DNA from: Ichthyophis bannanicus
Taxonomy: Eukaryota > Chordata > Amphibia > Gymnophiona > Ichthyophiidae
DNA length: 64,000 bases
NCBI GenBank assembly: GCA_033557465.1
Contig: CM066033.1
Span: 13,827,080 to 13,891,079, forward strand
Reading direction: 5' to 3'
Position numbers and translations under genes: made by a program. Each line of letters opens with the position of its first letter. Position 1 is the stretch's first letter. Of the stretch, positions 1-10,476 are shown piece after piece. The notes below the pieces were generated by a model. The model was not told the origin of the DNA. It searched no databases and saw only the letters and a program-made list of their open reading frames with translations.

Positions 1-254
1 CAATAAAACAAACAAAGTAAGTACTTTGAGTAAAAGAAAGAAAATGTTTCTGCGGTGACAGGAGGACGTCCTGTTGGCTCCGCGGAAAAACGAAAACTGA
101 AGAGAGGCTCTGGAGAAGGCGGGAAGTCAGTGCGCAGGCGCGAGGGATGCTGCCAAAAGCTTTCTGATTGGAAGCTGGGCAGCATTCCCGTGCCGGCTCC
201 GTCGGTACCGACGTACCCATATGTGAAGACTCATTCCTGCTTGTTCCTGGAGAT
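1..254 (-). mobile_element. DIRS copy Z, terminal fragment (5' end of minus-strand element)
   Basis: This is the right-hand end of a family-1 DIRS retrotransposon, cut off by the window edge. Positions 50-254 match 8225-8437 (the right end of copy A) in the same orientation, including the leader stretch with GGTGACAGGA and CTCCGCGGAAAAAC and the final CATATGTGAAGACTCATTCC block. No coding sequence is left. It abuts the left end of copy A at about 254/255 with no spacer, so two same-orientation DIRS copies are joined end to end. Confidence 0.8.
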
Positions 255-424
255 CAGGTGATCTCTGGGAACAGCAGGAATAAGTCTTCACATATGGGTA
301 CGTCGGTACCGATGGAGCCTGCGCGGGAACGCTCCCCAGCGTCCAATCAGAAAGCTTTTGGGAGCATCCCACAGCGCCTGCGTGCTGCCTTCCCGCCTTT
401 CCAACTGTCTCTCCTCAGTTGAGT
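255..424. repeat. Left inverted terminal repeat of DIRS copy A
   Basis: The reverse complement of this block matches 8274-8437 with few differences, running from the CATATGGGTACGTCGGTACCGA block to the GGCGGGAAGGCAGC-type block. Its outermost 36 bases (255-290) are the exact reverse complement of 511-546. Confidence 0.88.
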
Positions 425-465
425 TTTATAGCTGAGACAAAGAGAGAAAGCGAGGGAAAGGAAGA

Positions 466-484
466 GAGATAGAGAGAGAGAGAC
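466..484. repeat. Short GA microsatellite
   Basis: A run of GA dinucleotides with one interruption lies between the left terminal repeat and the internal complementary region of copy A. Confidence 0.7.
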
Positions 485-504
485 AACTCCTAGGGGAGGT
501 GGGT

Positions 505-607
505 GGGTTGTGAAGACTTATTCCTGCTGTTCCCAGAGATCACCTGTTAGAGATAAGTAACTGTGCTATCTCCAGGAACAAGCAGGAATGAGTCTTCACA
601 TATGGGG
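505..607. repeat. Internal complementary region of DIRS copy A
   Basis: This block has two arms. Bases 511-546 are the exact reverse complement of the left terminus (255-290). Bases 570-606 are the reverse complement of the right terminus (about 8400-8437, and 218-252 in copy Z). In DIRS-1-like elements such a region, complementary to the two joined ends, is thought to template closure of the circular intermediate. A 23-base spacer (547-569) separates the arms. Confidence 0.85.
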
Positions 608-720
608 ACTCCCTAGCTTATGATGCCATGGAGAGAGCCCATAAGTTGTGTGTCCCTGGAACAGGGCTGCACTTCCCCTCCTGTATCTCTGGCATCCTAT
701 GAGGGAAGGTGGGTAGGAAT

Positions 721-2114
721 TGATTAAGTATGGAACAGGTGTTTGAGAACAGCCTGACCAAACAAGGCATCCCGGCGGGAGTCCTTGTCTAAGCAGTAAT
801 GGGCTGTGAAGGTATGAACCGAGGCCCAAGTGGCTGCTCGACAGATGTCGTCGATTGTAGACACAGAGTTTAGATGAGCCATTGAGGTCACCATGGCTCT
901 CACATTGTGAGCTGTGACATGGCCCTCCAGAGAAATGTTTTGCTCTGATAGGCGAAAGAAATACATTGGGCAATTCAGTTGGAAAGTGTTCTCTTGGAGA
1001 CTGGTTGTCCCAAATGAGAAGGATCAAAAGCAACAAAGAGTTGGGAAGACTTTCTATGTTGCTGTGTCCTCTGTAAGTAAAAAGCTAGAGCTCTTTTACA
1101 GTCCAGGGTATGGAGATTCCTCTCTGCATCTGATGCATGAGGCCCTGGAAAAAAGACAGGTAGGTAGACCTCTTGGTTGAGATGAAAAGGCGAGACGACC
1201 TTAGGCATAAAGTGTGGATTAGTCCTAAGGACCACTTTGTCGTGATGGAACCTTGTATAAGGTGGATTAGCTACTAGTGCTTGCAATTCACTGATGCGGC
1301 GTGCTGATGTGATTGCAATGAGAAAGATAACCTTCCAAGAAAGGTATTTCAAGGAGGTAGTAGCTAAAGGTTCAAAAGGCGGTTTCATAAGCTGACCAAG
1401 AACCAAATTTAAGTCCCATGCCACCGGTGGTGGTCTAATGGGAGGCTTTGTTAAAAGGAGGCCTCTCATGAACCTTGCTACAAGGGGATGAGAGGAAACA
1501 GGTTGATCATTCAGAGGCTTGAGGGAAGCTGCAATATCACTCAGATGGACTCTCAATGAATTTGTCTTAAGGCCTGCATTAGACAAATGAAGTAGATACT
1601 CCAGCAATGATTCCAGAGGTATGGCACGGGGGTCAAGACCCTTCTCAGAACACCAGATGGTAAACCTTTTCCACTTGAAGGCGTAAGAATGCCTAGTGGA
1701 AGGCTTTCTGGAAGCATAAAGAACATCCTTCACTTGCTGAGAAAGATGAAGATCCTGGTGATCTAGGCTTTCAGCAACCAAGCCCTGAGATGCAGAGACT
1801 GGGGATTGGGATGCCACAACTTTCCATCCTCCTGAGAGAGGAGGTCTGGAGCAGACCCTAACTCTAGGGAGGGAGCTTGAGAGAGATGTAGAAGCAGAGG
1901 GTACCACACTTGCCGTGGCCAATGTGGAGCTATGAGAATCATGTGGCCTCTGTCTCTCTGAAGCTTGAACAGGGTTTTGGGAATTAGGGGAATGGGCGGA
2001 AAGGCATATAGAAGTCTTGACCCCAATGAAGGAGGAAAGCATCCCTTGCCTGAGCCCCCTGAGCCGGAGTCCTGGAAAAGAACCGGGGAAGTTTGGCATT
2101 CCACGGATTTGCAA
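721..2114 (-). pseudogene. DIRS copy A tyrosine recombinase (disrupted)
   Basis: The enzyme would integrate the circular cDNA. The recombinase-like region starts near 1800 with the core-binding-like segment (SRKPSTRHSYAFKWKRF). It continues to the first catalytic arginine in SARRISELQAL (about 1290), then to the HNVR box and the tyrosine in TAHYCLDK in another frame (724-966). The R, H-x-x-R and Y residues are therefore all visible. An in-frame TGA follows RTLSN near 990, and a frameshift follows before the HxxR box. The 1800-2114 part of the frame reads across the C-terminal tail of RNase H out of frame. It is a relic and not expressible as one protein. Confidence 0.85.
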
Positions 2115-3525
2115 AGAGGTCTATGTCCGGGGTTCCCCAAATTCGAAAAATCTTGGATACTTGGTCCATATGTAGGGACCACTCGTGTAGAAGCAGAACT
2201 TGACTGAGTCTGTCTGCCCAAGAGTTTTGAACACCTGGAAGATAGACTGCCAGAAGATGAATGCGATGCTCTCTGGCGAGGGCCCACAGTCACAGAGCTT
2301 CGTTGCAAAGCGACAGAGAGCCAGTTCCTCCCTGCTTGTTTATGTAGAACATGGCTACCTAATTGTCCGTGTGGACAAGGACGGTCTTGTGGCTGAGCAG
2401 GGTGTGGAAAACTCACAGAGCAAGGAAGATTGCTCTGAGTTCCAAGAGACTGATATGTAGACAAGTCTCCTGTGGGGACCAGATGCCCTGGGTGGAGAGG
2501 TCCTGAAGATGAGCTCCCCAGCCCATTGGAGAAGCATCTGTCGTAAGAGTTGCCTGGGGTAGAGGTTGCTGAAAGGGAGACCCCAGCAACAGGTTTTGAG
2601 GGGACTTCCACCACTGGAGGGACAAAATGAGGCGACTTGTGTTTGCTATTTTGTCAGACAGGCAGCCTAAAGCCTGGGTCCATTGGATGGATAAAGTCCA
2701 CTGAGCTGCTCTCATGTGAAGGCGAGCATGTGGTACCACATGAACGGTGGATGCCATGTGGCCTAACAACTGTAACATTTCTCGAGCAGTTAGTAGGGGT
2801 TTTGACTCTGCTTGAGAAGTTAACTGCATCAAGCGAAGGCAACGGGCCTGAGGAAGATAAGCCCTTGCTCTTGTGGTATCCAGCAACGCCCCTATAAACT
2901 CTAGGGACTGAGTAGGGATCAAATTGGATTTGGGGATGTTTATCACCAGCCCTAAATATTGAAGGATACGCACTGTGCAGGATAGAGCAGTCTTGGCCTC
3001 TGATTGAGTGGGAGCTCGAATGAGCCAGTCATCCAGATAAGGGAAGACAAATATTCCCAGGATGCGCAGAAAAGCAGCCACCACTGCCATGCATTTCATG
3101 AACACCCTTGGTGCAGAGGCCAGGCCAAAGGGGAGCACTCTGTATTGATAGTGCTTCTCCTGGAAAAGGAACCGAAGGAACCTTCTGTGATTTGGATGGA
3201 TGAGAACATGAGTGTACGCATCCTTGAGATCTAGAGAACAAAGCCAATCCTGACTCTGAAGGTATGGCAGCAGAGCTCCTAGAGAAACCATCTTGAATTT
3301 TTCTTTTTCTAGGAATTTGTTCAACTCTCTGAGATCTAAAATGGGTCTGAAGCCCCCTGTTTTCTTTGGGATAAGAAAATAGGGGGAGCAGAACCCTGTG
3401 CCCTGTTGTTGAGAAGGCACTTCCTCTATTGCCCCCTGGGCTAGAAGAGTGGCAACCTCCTGATCTAACAGGCTGAGGAGGGAGGTTGGAGAATTGAACT
3501 GGTGCACTCTTGTGAGAGGGGGCAA
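1984..3525 (-). pseudogene. DIRS copy A reverse transcriptase-RNase H (disrupted)
   Basis: The open segment 3525-2413 encodes the RT: a lead-in with EEVPSQQQGTGFCSPYFLIP, the PILDLRELNKFLEKEKF region, LDLKDAYTHVLIHP, LPFGLASAPRVF and the active site YLDDWLIR. RNase H begins with TTDASPMGWGAH and LLELRAI. The rest of RNase H continues below 2413 in other frames, ending with a segment carrying IDLFANPWNAKLPRF (1984-2169). At least two frameshifts are present. The RT core is unbroken over about 370 residues. The same order occurs in copies B, C and E. Confidence 0.85.
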
Positions 3526-4274
3526 GCTGGAAAAATGAAGTTGGTACCCCTCTCTTATGATGGAGAGTGTCCAATGCTCTGCTGTGATTTGCCCCCATCT
3601 GGGAGCAAAGTGACATAACCTTCCTGGACTGGTGGAGGGCTCTGGTCCCTCCAGAGCCAGGAAGGCTAAGTTCTCTAGCAGAAAGTCAAAGGCCCTGAGG
3701 GGGCTGAGATTGCTGGGCTGGAGCAGGCCTCGCAGCCTTTGCCTTGGTCTGTTTGGAGGACTGTTGACGTTTGGAAGGGAACTGAGCTGCAGAAGATGCT
3801 CTCTGAGTATAAGCAGGATAGGATCTTCCCTTTTTTTGAAAAAGGTGTTTTCTTGAACAACCTTTTCTTAGCAGGAGCAGCTGTAGATTTGGATAGTCTA
3901 TCCAAAGCAGAATTTTCAGCATCCATTTGATTGGCTTTTGCTTGCCAATCCTTACCAAACAGATTCTCACCTGTACAAGGGATATTGCCCAATTCATCTT
4001 GGACCCAGATCTCCAAATCAGATGCTTGGAGCCAAGCAATCCTACGTGCACCTATAGCTATAGCTGAGGCTCTTTGGAGATATCCTGGGCATGTCTGAGC
4101 CCAGTGAGAAATTCTTGCCTTTTATTGTCAGACATAAAAGGACTTAAAGTCTGCAAATGGGCATTCCCATGTAAAGACTGTAAGAATTAATTCTTGCAGC
4201 AAGCATGGAAGCCTGGAAGACTCTTCTACCAAAAGCATCCAGGGTTCTACATTCACGTCCTGGAGGATTAGAGG

Positions 4275-5133
4275 CATTGTGGGTTAAACTAGAAAGAGGG
4301 AAAGAGAAATCTATTTGCATTGGTGTGCTATACAGACCTCCCTCACAAGAGGAAGAGGTGGACAGAGAGTTAATTGAAGACATACGCAGCATTGCTAGGA
4401 AAGGGGAAGTGCTACTGCTAGCAGATTTCAATATGCCAGATGTTGATTGGCACATTCCTGCTGCAGTATCATCTAGGAGTAAGGAGATCCTGGATTCTCT
4501 ACAGGGAGAACTATTCAGGCAATTGGTAACAGACCCCACACGTGAAGGGGCCATACTGGACTTACCAATGGTGAAAGTGTTTCTGATGTTGTAGTGGGAG
4601 ATCATTTTGCATCCAGTGATCACCAGATGGTGTGGTTCAGTATTAGGACTAGGGCTGTTAGAATCCATTCCAAGGTGAAGATCTTAGACTTTAGGAAGAC
4701 TAACTTTGCAAAGATGGGCCAATACCTCAGGGAGTCGTTAGTGGGATGGGAACAGCTGGGGGATGTAGAAAAACAGTGGGCAAAACTGAAAGGGGGTATT
4801 TTAAAGGCAACCAACCTTTTTGTTAAAAAGGTAAATAAAGGCAAAATAAACAGGAGACCGCTATGGTTTTCGAAGGAAGTAGCTGAAAAAGTGAAGAAAA
4901 AGAGGGAGGCCTTCATGAAATACAAGAGATCACAGAGAGAGGAAGACAGGCATCTCTATTTGGAAAAACTTAGAGAAGCTAGCAAAGTAGTCAAGAAGGC
5001 AAAGATTCAAAAGGAGGAGGAAATAGCCAATGCAATAAGATGGGGGGATAAGATATTTTTCAGATATATTAGTGAGAAGAGGAAGGGCAAAAGTGGTATT
5101 GTCAGACTCAAGGGTGCAGGGGGGAATATGTAG
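4275..5133 (+). pseudogene. CR1 ORF2, endonuclease part and linker (frameshifted)
   Basis: It encodes the C-terminal half of an apurinic-like endonuclease (GVLYRPPSQ, then LLLADFNMPDVDW, then SDHQMVWFSI in the next frame), followed by a basic linker with KINRRPLWFSKEV. A frameshift or small deletion near 4558 separates the two parts. Another near 5125 separates the linker from the RT. The first third of the endonuclease is missing. Confidence 0.85.
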
Positions 5134-6779
5134 AAGCTGATAAGGATAAAGCGGAATTGCTTAACAAATATTTTTGTTCTGTGTTCACAGATGAAGAACC
5201 AGGAGCAGGACCTCAGAAAACACCCACAAATAAGAACAGAAGCGAGGGACATCTTGAACAATTTTCAGAAGACTGTGTTCGTGAGAAACTAGGTCAACTT
5301 AAAGTAGACAAAGCGATGGGACCGGATGGGATACACCCTAGAATACTGAAGGAACTTGGGGACGTTCTAGCAACTCCACTGACTGACCTTTTCAATGCCT
5401 CGTTGGAGTCGGGAGTGGTGCCAAAGGACTGGAGAGAGGCTCATGTGGTGCCTTTACACAAAAGAGGTAGTAAGGATGTGGTTGAAAACTACAGGCCGGT
5501 TAGTTTAACTTCAGTGGTGAGTAAATTAATGGAAACGCTGTTGAAAGAGAAAATAGTGAGGTTTCTGGAGTCCAGCGGATTACAGGATCCGAGGCAGTAT
5601 GGATTCACCAGAGGCAGGTCTTGTCAGACAAATCTGATTGATTTCTTTGACTGGGTGACCAGGGAGTTGGACCGAGGGAGAGCTCTAGATGTGGTGTATT
5701 TAGATTTCCGTAAAGCCTTTGACACTGTTCCTCATAGGCGACTTATAAACAAACTGAGCACCCTAGGGATGGACCCTAAAGTTACTGCTTGGGTTAGAAA
5801 TTGGTTGGGTGGGAGGCGACAAAGAGTACAAGTAAATGGAGCTCACTCTGAGGAGAAGGATGTTACCAGTGGTGTGCCCCAGGGATCTGTCCTTGGTCCG
5901 ATTCTTTTTAACATCTTTGTTAGTGATATAGCGGAAGGGCTGTCGGGTAAAGTTTGCCTCTTTGCGGATGATACCAAAATCTGCAATAGAGTAGACACCC
6001 AGGAAGGTGTAGATAACATGAGGAGGGATCTAGCTAAGCTTGAAGAATGGTCTAGAATTTGGCAACTGGGATTTAATGTTAAAAAATGTAAGGTCATGCA
6101 TTTGGGCTGCAGCAATCCAAGGGAGCAATACAGTATAGGAGGTGAAGTACTTTTGTCCACTAAAGAAGAGCGGGACCTAGGCGTAGTTGTGTCCGATGAT
6201 CTTAAGGTAGCTAAACAGGTAGAAAAGGCAACGGCAAAAGCTAGAAGGATGCTTGGGTGCATACGGAGAGGAATGGCTAGCAGAAAAAAGGAGGTGATAA
6301 TGCCTCTGTATAAGTCTTTGGTGCGACCTCATTTGGAGTATGGTGTGCAATACTGGAGACCGCACCTTCAAAAGGATGTGAACAGGATGGAGTCGGTGCA
6401 GAGGGTTGCTACTAAGATGAATAGTGGTCTTCATTATAAAGCATATGAGGACAGACTTAAGGATCTTAATATGTACACCTTAGAGGAAAGGCGGGATAGA
6501 GGTGATATGATTGAGATGTTTAAATACCTCCGTGGCATAAATGTTCAGGGAGAGAGCCTCTTTCAATTGAAAACAAGTTCTGCGATGAGGGGACATGGGA
6601 TGAGGGTGAAGGGAGATAGATTCAGGAGTGATATGCGGAAATATTACTTTACGGAAAGAGTAGTGGATCCGTGGAATAGTCTCCCAGTGGAGGTGGTAGA
6701 GATGAGGACAGTAACTGAATTCAAAAAAGCATGGGACCAACACAGAGGATCTCTAAAGGTAAAAAGTGGACTGTTGTAG
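5130..6779 (+). CDS. CR1 ORF2, reverse transcriptase part
   Basis: An unbroken frame of about 550 codons. It carries the CR1-type lead-in (LNKYFCSVFTDEEPG), GPDGIHPRILKEL, YRPVSLTSVVSKLMET, VYLDFRKAFDTVPH, SGVPQGSVLGPILFN and the active site FADD in CLFADDTKIC. The C-terminal tail typical of CR1 elements ends at 6779 (WNSLPVEVVEM). It makes cDNA at a nicked target. There is no natural start codon, because this is the 3' part of ORF2 after a frameshift, and it is not expected to be functional alone. Confidence 0.85.
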   Translation, partial: VEADKDKAELLNKYFCSVFTDEEPGAGPQKTPTNKNRSEGHLEQFSEDCVREKLGQLKVDKAMGPDGIHPRILKELGDVLATPLTDLFNASLESGVVPKDWREAHVVPLHKRGSKDVVENYRPVSLTSVVSKLMETLLKEKIVRFLESSGLQDPRQYGFTRGRSCQTNLIDFFDWVTRELDRGRALDVVYLDFRKAFDTVPHRRLINKLSTLGMDPKVTAWVRNWLGGRRQRVQVNGAHSEEKDVTSGVPQGSVLGPILFNIFVSDIAEGLSGKVCLFADDTKICNRVDTQEGVDNMRRDLAKLEEWSRIWQLGFNVKKCKVMHLGCSNPREQYSIGGEVLLSTKEERDLGVVVSDDLKVAKQVEKATAKARRMLGCIRRGMASRKKEVIMPLYKSLVRPHLEYGVQYWRPHLQKDVNRMESVQRVATKMNSGLHYKAYEDRLKDLNMYTLEERRDRGDMIEMFKYLRGINVQGESLFQLKTSSAMRGHGMRVKGDRFRSDMRKYYFTERVVDPWNSLPVEVVEMRTVTEFKKAWDQHRGSLKVKSGLL

Positions 6780-8224
6780 TTGTTGTTATGGAAGGACAGA
6801 CTAGATGGGCCTTGTGGTCTTTTTCTGTCATCATGTTTCTATATTTCTATGTCTCTTGGCACTTCTAATCTTTCTCATTGCAGACTCAACCACAATAGAG
6901 TGGTGAGGAAGCCGGGTTTTATGGAAACCTGGACAAGGAGGGACACGATACATGGTGTCCAACCTGCGAGAATGAGGAGAGGTGGTGAGAGGTGCTTCCC
7001 ACATCCTTAACATGAGATCATACAGAATCTCATGAATAGGTAAGGTAGCTGCCCCCTTAGGAGTTTTAGGAAATTGTAAAATATCTAACTCCTTAGCTCT
7101 TGGCTCTGACTCTGGGGCTACTGTAATAGAGAGGCCCCGAGCCACCTCTCTGATAAAGTCTTGAAAAGACAAGTCCTCTGGAGGAGACATCCTTCGTTTA
7201 GGACTCCTCCTGTGGAAGAAGCATCACTGCATCGACAGACTCTTCAGAATCCTCAGAGTCGTCAGAGGAATCGAAGTATCGTCTGTCGGGATGCTCTTGC
7301 AAAGCTCGATACCCGTACCGACCGGGATCGGTATCGGGAATCACCGGTACCGGAGAATCAATACCGGAGGGCTGCAGAGGGCAGAGTACCGGCATAGCGG
7401 ACACCGATGCCGATGTCGACGCCACCGGCACTGGAATAGGTGCCGGAGCCGGTACCGGCTGAGTAGTCTGTTGCGGTACCACGAGCATCGATGCCACAAG
7501 GAAAACCGTCAGACTGCGTTCGATGGACAGAATCCTCTGATCCATCGACGCCGTCAATGCCTGGAAGTCAGTACCAGTGGAGGTCACCGGTACCCCAGAG
7601 CATGGCACCAGGAGATCTGTCGAGGCCACGCCATCGAGATCATCGTGGAACCCCGATGATGATGCTGTAGAGGCCGAAGCCTCTCGCCGGTGTAATTTTG
7701 CTGGTGCCGAATCCTCGAGGGCAAGGCCAGAGGCATCTCGATGCTTCGAAGGAGATGTACCCTTCGAGGACCGGCTGGATTTATGTTTAGTTACCTGAGA
7801 TCCATGTGAGGAAGAAGAAGCCCTGGAAGACGTCGAAGCTACCGAAGCCGCATCAGAGGGAAACAGGGTACTGAGCTTGGCAGCTCGGTTCTGTTGACCT
7901 CTCTTAGACATCATGGAACAGGACTCACAATCTGTAATGGAATGGTCAGGGCCTAAACATTTTAGACACCAGTCATGGGTGTCGGTGACGGAGATAGTAC
8001 CGCCACATTTGGTGCACTTCTTAAATCCTGAGGCAGGCTTTTCCATATTTAAGGAAAAAGATTTTGGGCCTAGGGCCCAAAACTGAAGGGCACCTGAAGA
8101 AAAATAAATGGAAAAAAAAGATTATTATTTTTTTTTTTTAAAGAAAAGAAGAATGACCGGCGGTACCGGTATAGCGTCGAGGAAGGCAGACGCGACAGAA
8201 AAGAAATAAAGAAAAAATAAGGAA

Positions 8225-8437
8225 ATTCTTCTGCGGTGACAGGAACACGTCCTACTGGCTCCGCGGAAAAACAACAACTGAGGAGACACAGTTGGAAAGG
8301 CGGGAAGGCAGCACGCAGGCGCTGTGGGATGCTCCCAAAAGCTTTCTGATTGGACGCTGGGGAGCGTTCCCGCGCAGGCTCCGTCGGTACCGACGTACCC
8401 ATATGTGAAGACTCATTCCTGCTTGTTCCTGGAGATA
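8225..8437. repeat. Right terminal repeat and leader of DIRS copy A
   Basis: 8274-8437 is the inverted partner of 255-424. The leader at 8225-8273, with GGTGACAGG and CTCCGCGGAAAAAC, is shared with copy Z at 50-100. Loss of similarity at about 8437 marks the element end. Confidence 0.85.
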
Positions 8438-8930
8438 AGTAAATCACGACCTGTTCGAAGTTGGACATGCCTGCTCTATACCTAAGGGCATTTAAGTTAC
8501 TTTTGTCTTTACTGGAACCTCTCTGTTGATATGCCCTAACATTCACCCTCTATGCTTAAGTTTAGAAATATTCCACTGCACATAGCAAGGATTGTATCAT
8601 AAAGGAATTCTTGGCTCACCCATCTTGGTGTCAGTATTCTCCTCTCCTCCCTCCAGCTGGTCCCTGAGATGAACCTCTTCTATTTTCAGGCTCTCTTCTG
8701 TGGGATCCGTACAGTAGCCTCTTCTGCCTGTTAGAAAAATGGAAAAGTAACTGAATTGACAGGGAAAGGTAAGACTTCAGAAGAGCAACACTTGGATAAA
8801 AGTGGGATGATTGGAATCCTGCGAGTTCTGAAAATTAAAATATTCTGGTGGAAAGCTTTATGAACCTTCTGTAGCAATGATATGGAACCAAGGCAGGGAA
8901 CATGAAGGAGAAATTTCACTTGCTGTTAAT
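8438..8930. other. No recognised feature
   Basis: This unique-looking stretch separates DIRS copies A and B. It contains only short frames and no domain or repeat I can name. Confidence 0.5.
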
Positions 8931-9375
8931 TTCCTTTCCTGGAATCCTGCTAGACCAGTCCAGACAAGTGGGTTAAGTCCCTCTGTCAGCAGATGTTGGA
9001 GACAGAGAAAGTGTCAGAAGCCTCAAACAAACAGGCTCTGGCATAGAGAGAGGCTCTCTTAGGTGTCACCCTCAGTATACTTATGTAAAAGCAGAGGAAG
9101 CCCCAACCAAAACGCATTAAAACGCCCCAGGGGACCTGGAACGGTGAGCACCAACAAGTGCAACTATGTACAAAGGGCGTAGGCAGGCTAAACTGACTTC
9201 TGAGCCTGAAACTGAGATCACAGCCTGTCCTTCCAGAAAGCTGTATTAAATGAATGACGACCCAAGGCTGTTGCTGAAGAATGCAGTGAGGGGTGGGTCC
9301 TGGACTGGTCCAGCAGGATTCCCGGAAAGGAAATTTCTTCTTCCAATTCATCCTGCTAGACTAGTCCAGACAAGT
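8931..9375. repeat. Left terminal repeat plus internal complementary region of DIRS B
   Basis: Arms at about 8931-8970 and 9296-9345 are inverted copies centred on AATCCTGCTAGACCAGTCC. The adjacent block 9345-9375 is the inverse of the right end at 43118-43150. The 8990-9080 segment also recurs inverted at about 42990-43090. Confidence 0.8.
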
Positions 9376-9389
9376 AGGAAGTACCCAAG

Positions 9390-10376
9390 CTACGTCCCTG
9401 ATGGGTGAGAAGGAACGGCCGATTCTACCACAATGGCCCCGAAATGCGCCTCGGCCCAAGCCGCGCCACTAAGGCCAGTCGAGGTGGTAGTGGCGCGTGA
9501 AAGTGGATAGAGAGGACCAGATGGCCGCACGACAAATGTCAATGGGCAAAACATGCAAGCGTTCCGCCCAAGACTCTGCCTGAGCCTGCGTGGAAGGCGC
9601 ATGAAGCCCCACGAGGATGGACTTGTTATGCAGGCTGTAAGCGGATTCGATGGTGTGCTTGATCCAGTGCACAATCATAGCCTTGGACACTGCCAGGCCT
9701 TTACGCGGCCCAGCAAATAATACAAACAGGTGATCTGACTTCCGAAAGGAAGCTTTGACCTTATATACCGCACTGATGCAGAATAGCGCGGTATAAAAGA
9801 GAATGTAAATAAATAAATAAGGTAGCGACGTAGAACTCTCCGGACACTAACTGCTTGAAAATTGTCCAGAGATTCAGAGCCTTGTTCCTTCGGAAAGGAG
9901 GGTAAGGAAATGGTCTGATTCACATGAAAGGGCGAAAGCACCTTGGGTAAGAAGGAGGGCACGACACGAAGTGACACCCCTTCAGAAGTGAATAAGAAAA
10001 AGGGCTCTTGTAGTTCCAACACACGCCTGGCTGATTTGCTAGTAACTAAGACCATCTTTAAGGAAAATTCTCTGAGAATAGCATGCTGGGGAGGCTCAAA
10101 GGGAGTCTTCATAAGACTCCGGAGCATGAGAGAAAGGTCCCAAGAGGGAACAAGTGGACGGAGTGGAGGCCTTAGTGTGCAGACCCCACACAGGAAACGA
10201 CTGATGTCTGCTTGAGATGCAAGCGAATGCCCCGCAATAGGGCCCCTGAGGACTGCTACTTGTACTAAGAGAGAGCTGAGAGCAAGCCCATTATCAAGCC
10301 GTACTGTAGAAACGCTAGGATTTCTGGAATCTGCACTCACATGGAGAACACTGTTGATGAGCGCACCATGACTCAA
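9390..10376 (-). pseudogene. DIRS copy B tyrosine recombinase (decayed)
   Basis: The central part (9675-10376) carries SLKMVLVTSKSARRVLELQ with the first catalytic arginine, and VVPSFLPKVLSPFHVNQ. The C-terminal part (9390-9690, other frames) carries IVHWIKHTIESAY, ICRAAIWSSLSTFTRHYHLD with the tyrosine, and no clear H-x-x-R, where HAPSTQAQAESW appears instead. A 75-bp L2-type tail interrupts it at 9752-9830. It is a multiply frameshifted relic. Confidence 0.75.
9752..9830 (+). repeat. L2/MIR-type 3' tail with AAATAAATAA
   Basis: TATATACCGCACTGATGCAG...GCGGTATAAAAGAG followed by AATAAATAAATAA. The same tail module recurs at 24440-24490 and 47455-47510 (minus strand), and at 41645-41725. It is inserted in the DIRS B recombinase. 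Confidence 0.75.
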
Positions 10377-10476
10377 ACAAGCGCCATATGCGAGTGTAAG
10401 CCAACGATGTGGATGGGCAGCGTGCTTTAAGCAGAATCTGAACCAGCTTAAGCGAATAGCCTTTATGGACTAGATG

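Larger units (their letters stand above)
4275..6860 (+). mobile_element. CR1-clade LINE, 5'-truncated, inserted in DIRS gag
   Basis: A non-LTR retrotransposon lacking its 5' UTR, ORF1 and the N-terminus of the endonuclease. It keeps the rest of ORF2 and a short 3' UTR ending in ATGTTTCTATATTTCTATG near 6858. The left boundary is set by where the DIRS gag reading (PPGRE on the minus strand) stops near 4272. I could not define a convincing target-site duplication. Confidence 0.88.
3640..8046 (-). pseudogene. DIRS copy A gag-like ORF, split by CR1
   Basis: The putative start is at 8046 (MEKPASGF). Near the N-terminus is a Cys/His cluster (CTKC...CLKCLGPDH...C...C) shared with copy C at 39615. 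The frame shifts near 7200, continues as 7190-6860 (SPPEDLSFQDF...LPHHSIVVESAM), is interrupted by the CR1, and resumes at 4272 (NPPGRE...LDAFGRRVFQASML). It then runs through VQDELGNIPCTGENLFGKDW to about 3640 in shifting frames. Alignment to copy C shows almost no DIRS sequence was lost at the CR1 site. The role is presumably a nucleic-acid-binding structural protein, inferred from position and the Cys/His cluster. Confidence 0.8.
255..8437 (-). mobile_element. DIRS retrotransposon copy A (family 1), complete but decayed, with CR1 insertion
   Basis: This is a full-length DIRS-type element on the minus strand. Reading 8437 to 255 it has a right terminal repeat, gag, RT-RNase H, tyrosine recombinase, an internal complementary region and a left terminal repeat. 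DIRS elements copy through reverse transcription to a circular DNA that a tyrosine recombinase integrates, so no target duplication is expected and none is seen. Every gene carries frameshifts or stops. A 2.6-kb CR1 LINE sits inside gag. Without the CR1 the element is about 5.6 kb. Copy C has the same gene order and related ends. Confidence 0.88.

Noticed and set aside
1965..2897. Plus-strand frames opposite DIRS A RT and recombinase
   Set aside because: They are antisense shadows of genes recognised on the minus strand.
6840..6900. Target-site duplication for the CR1 insertion
   Set aside because: The best shared words at the two edges are four to five bases and not in the expected positions.
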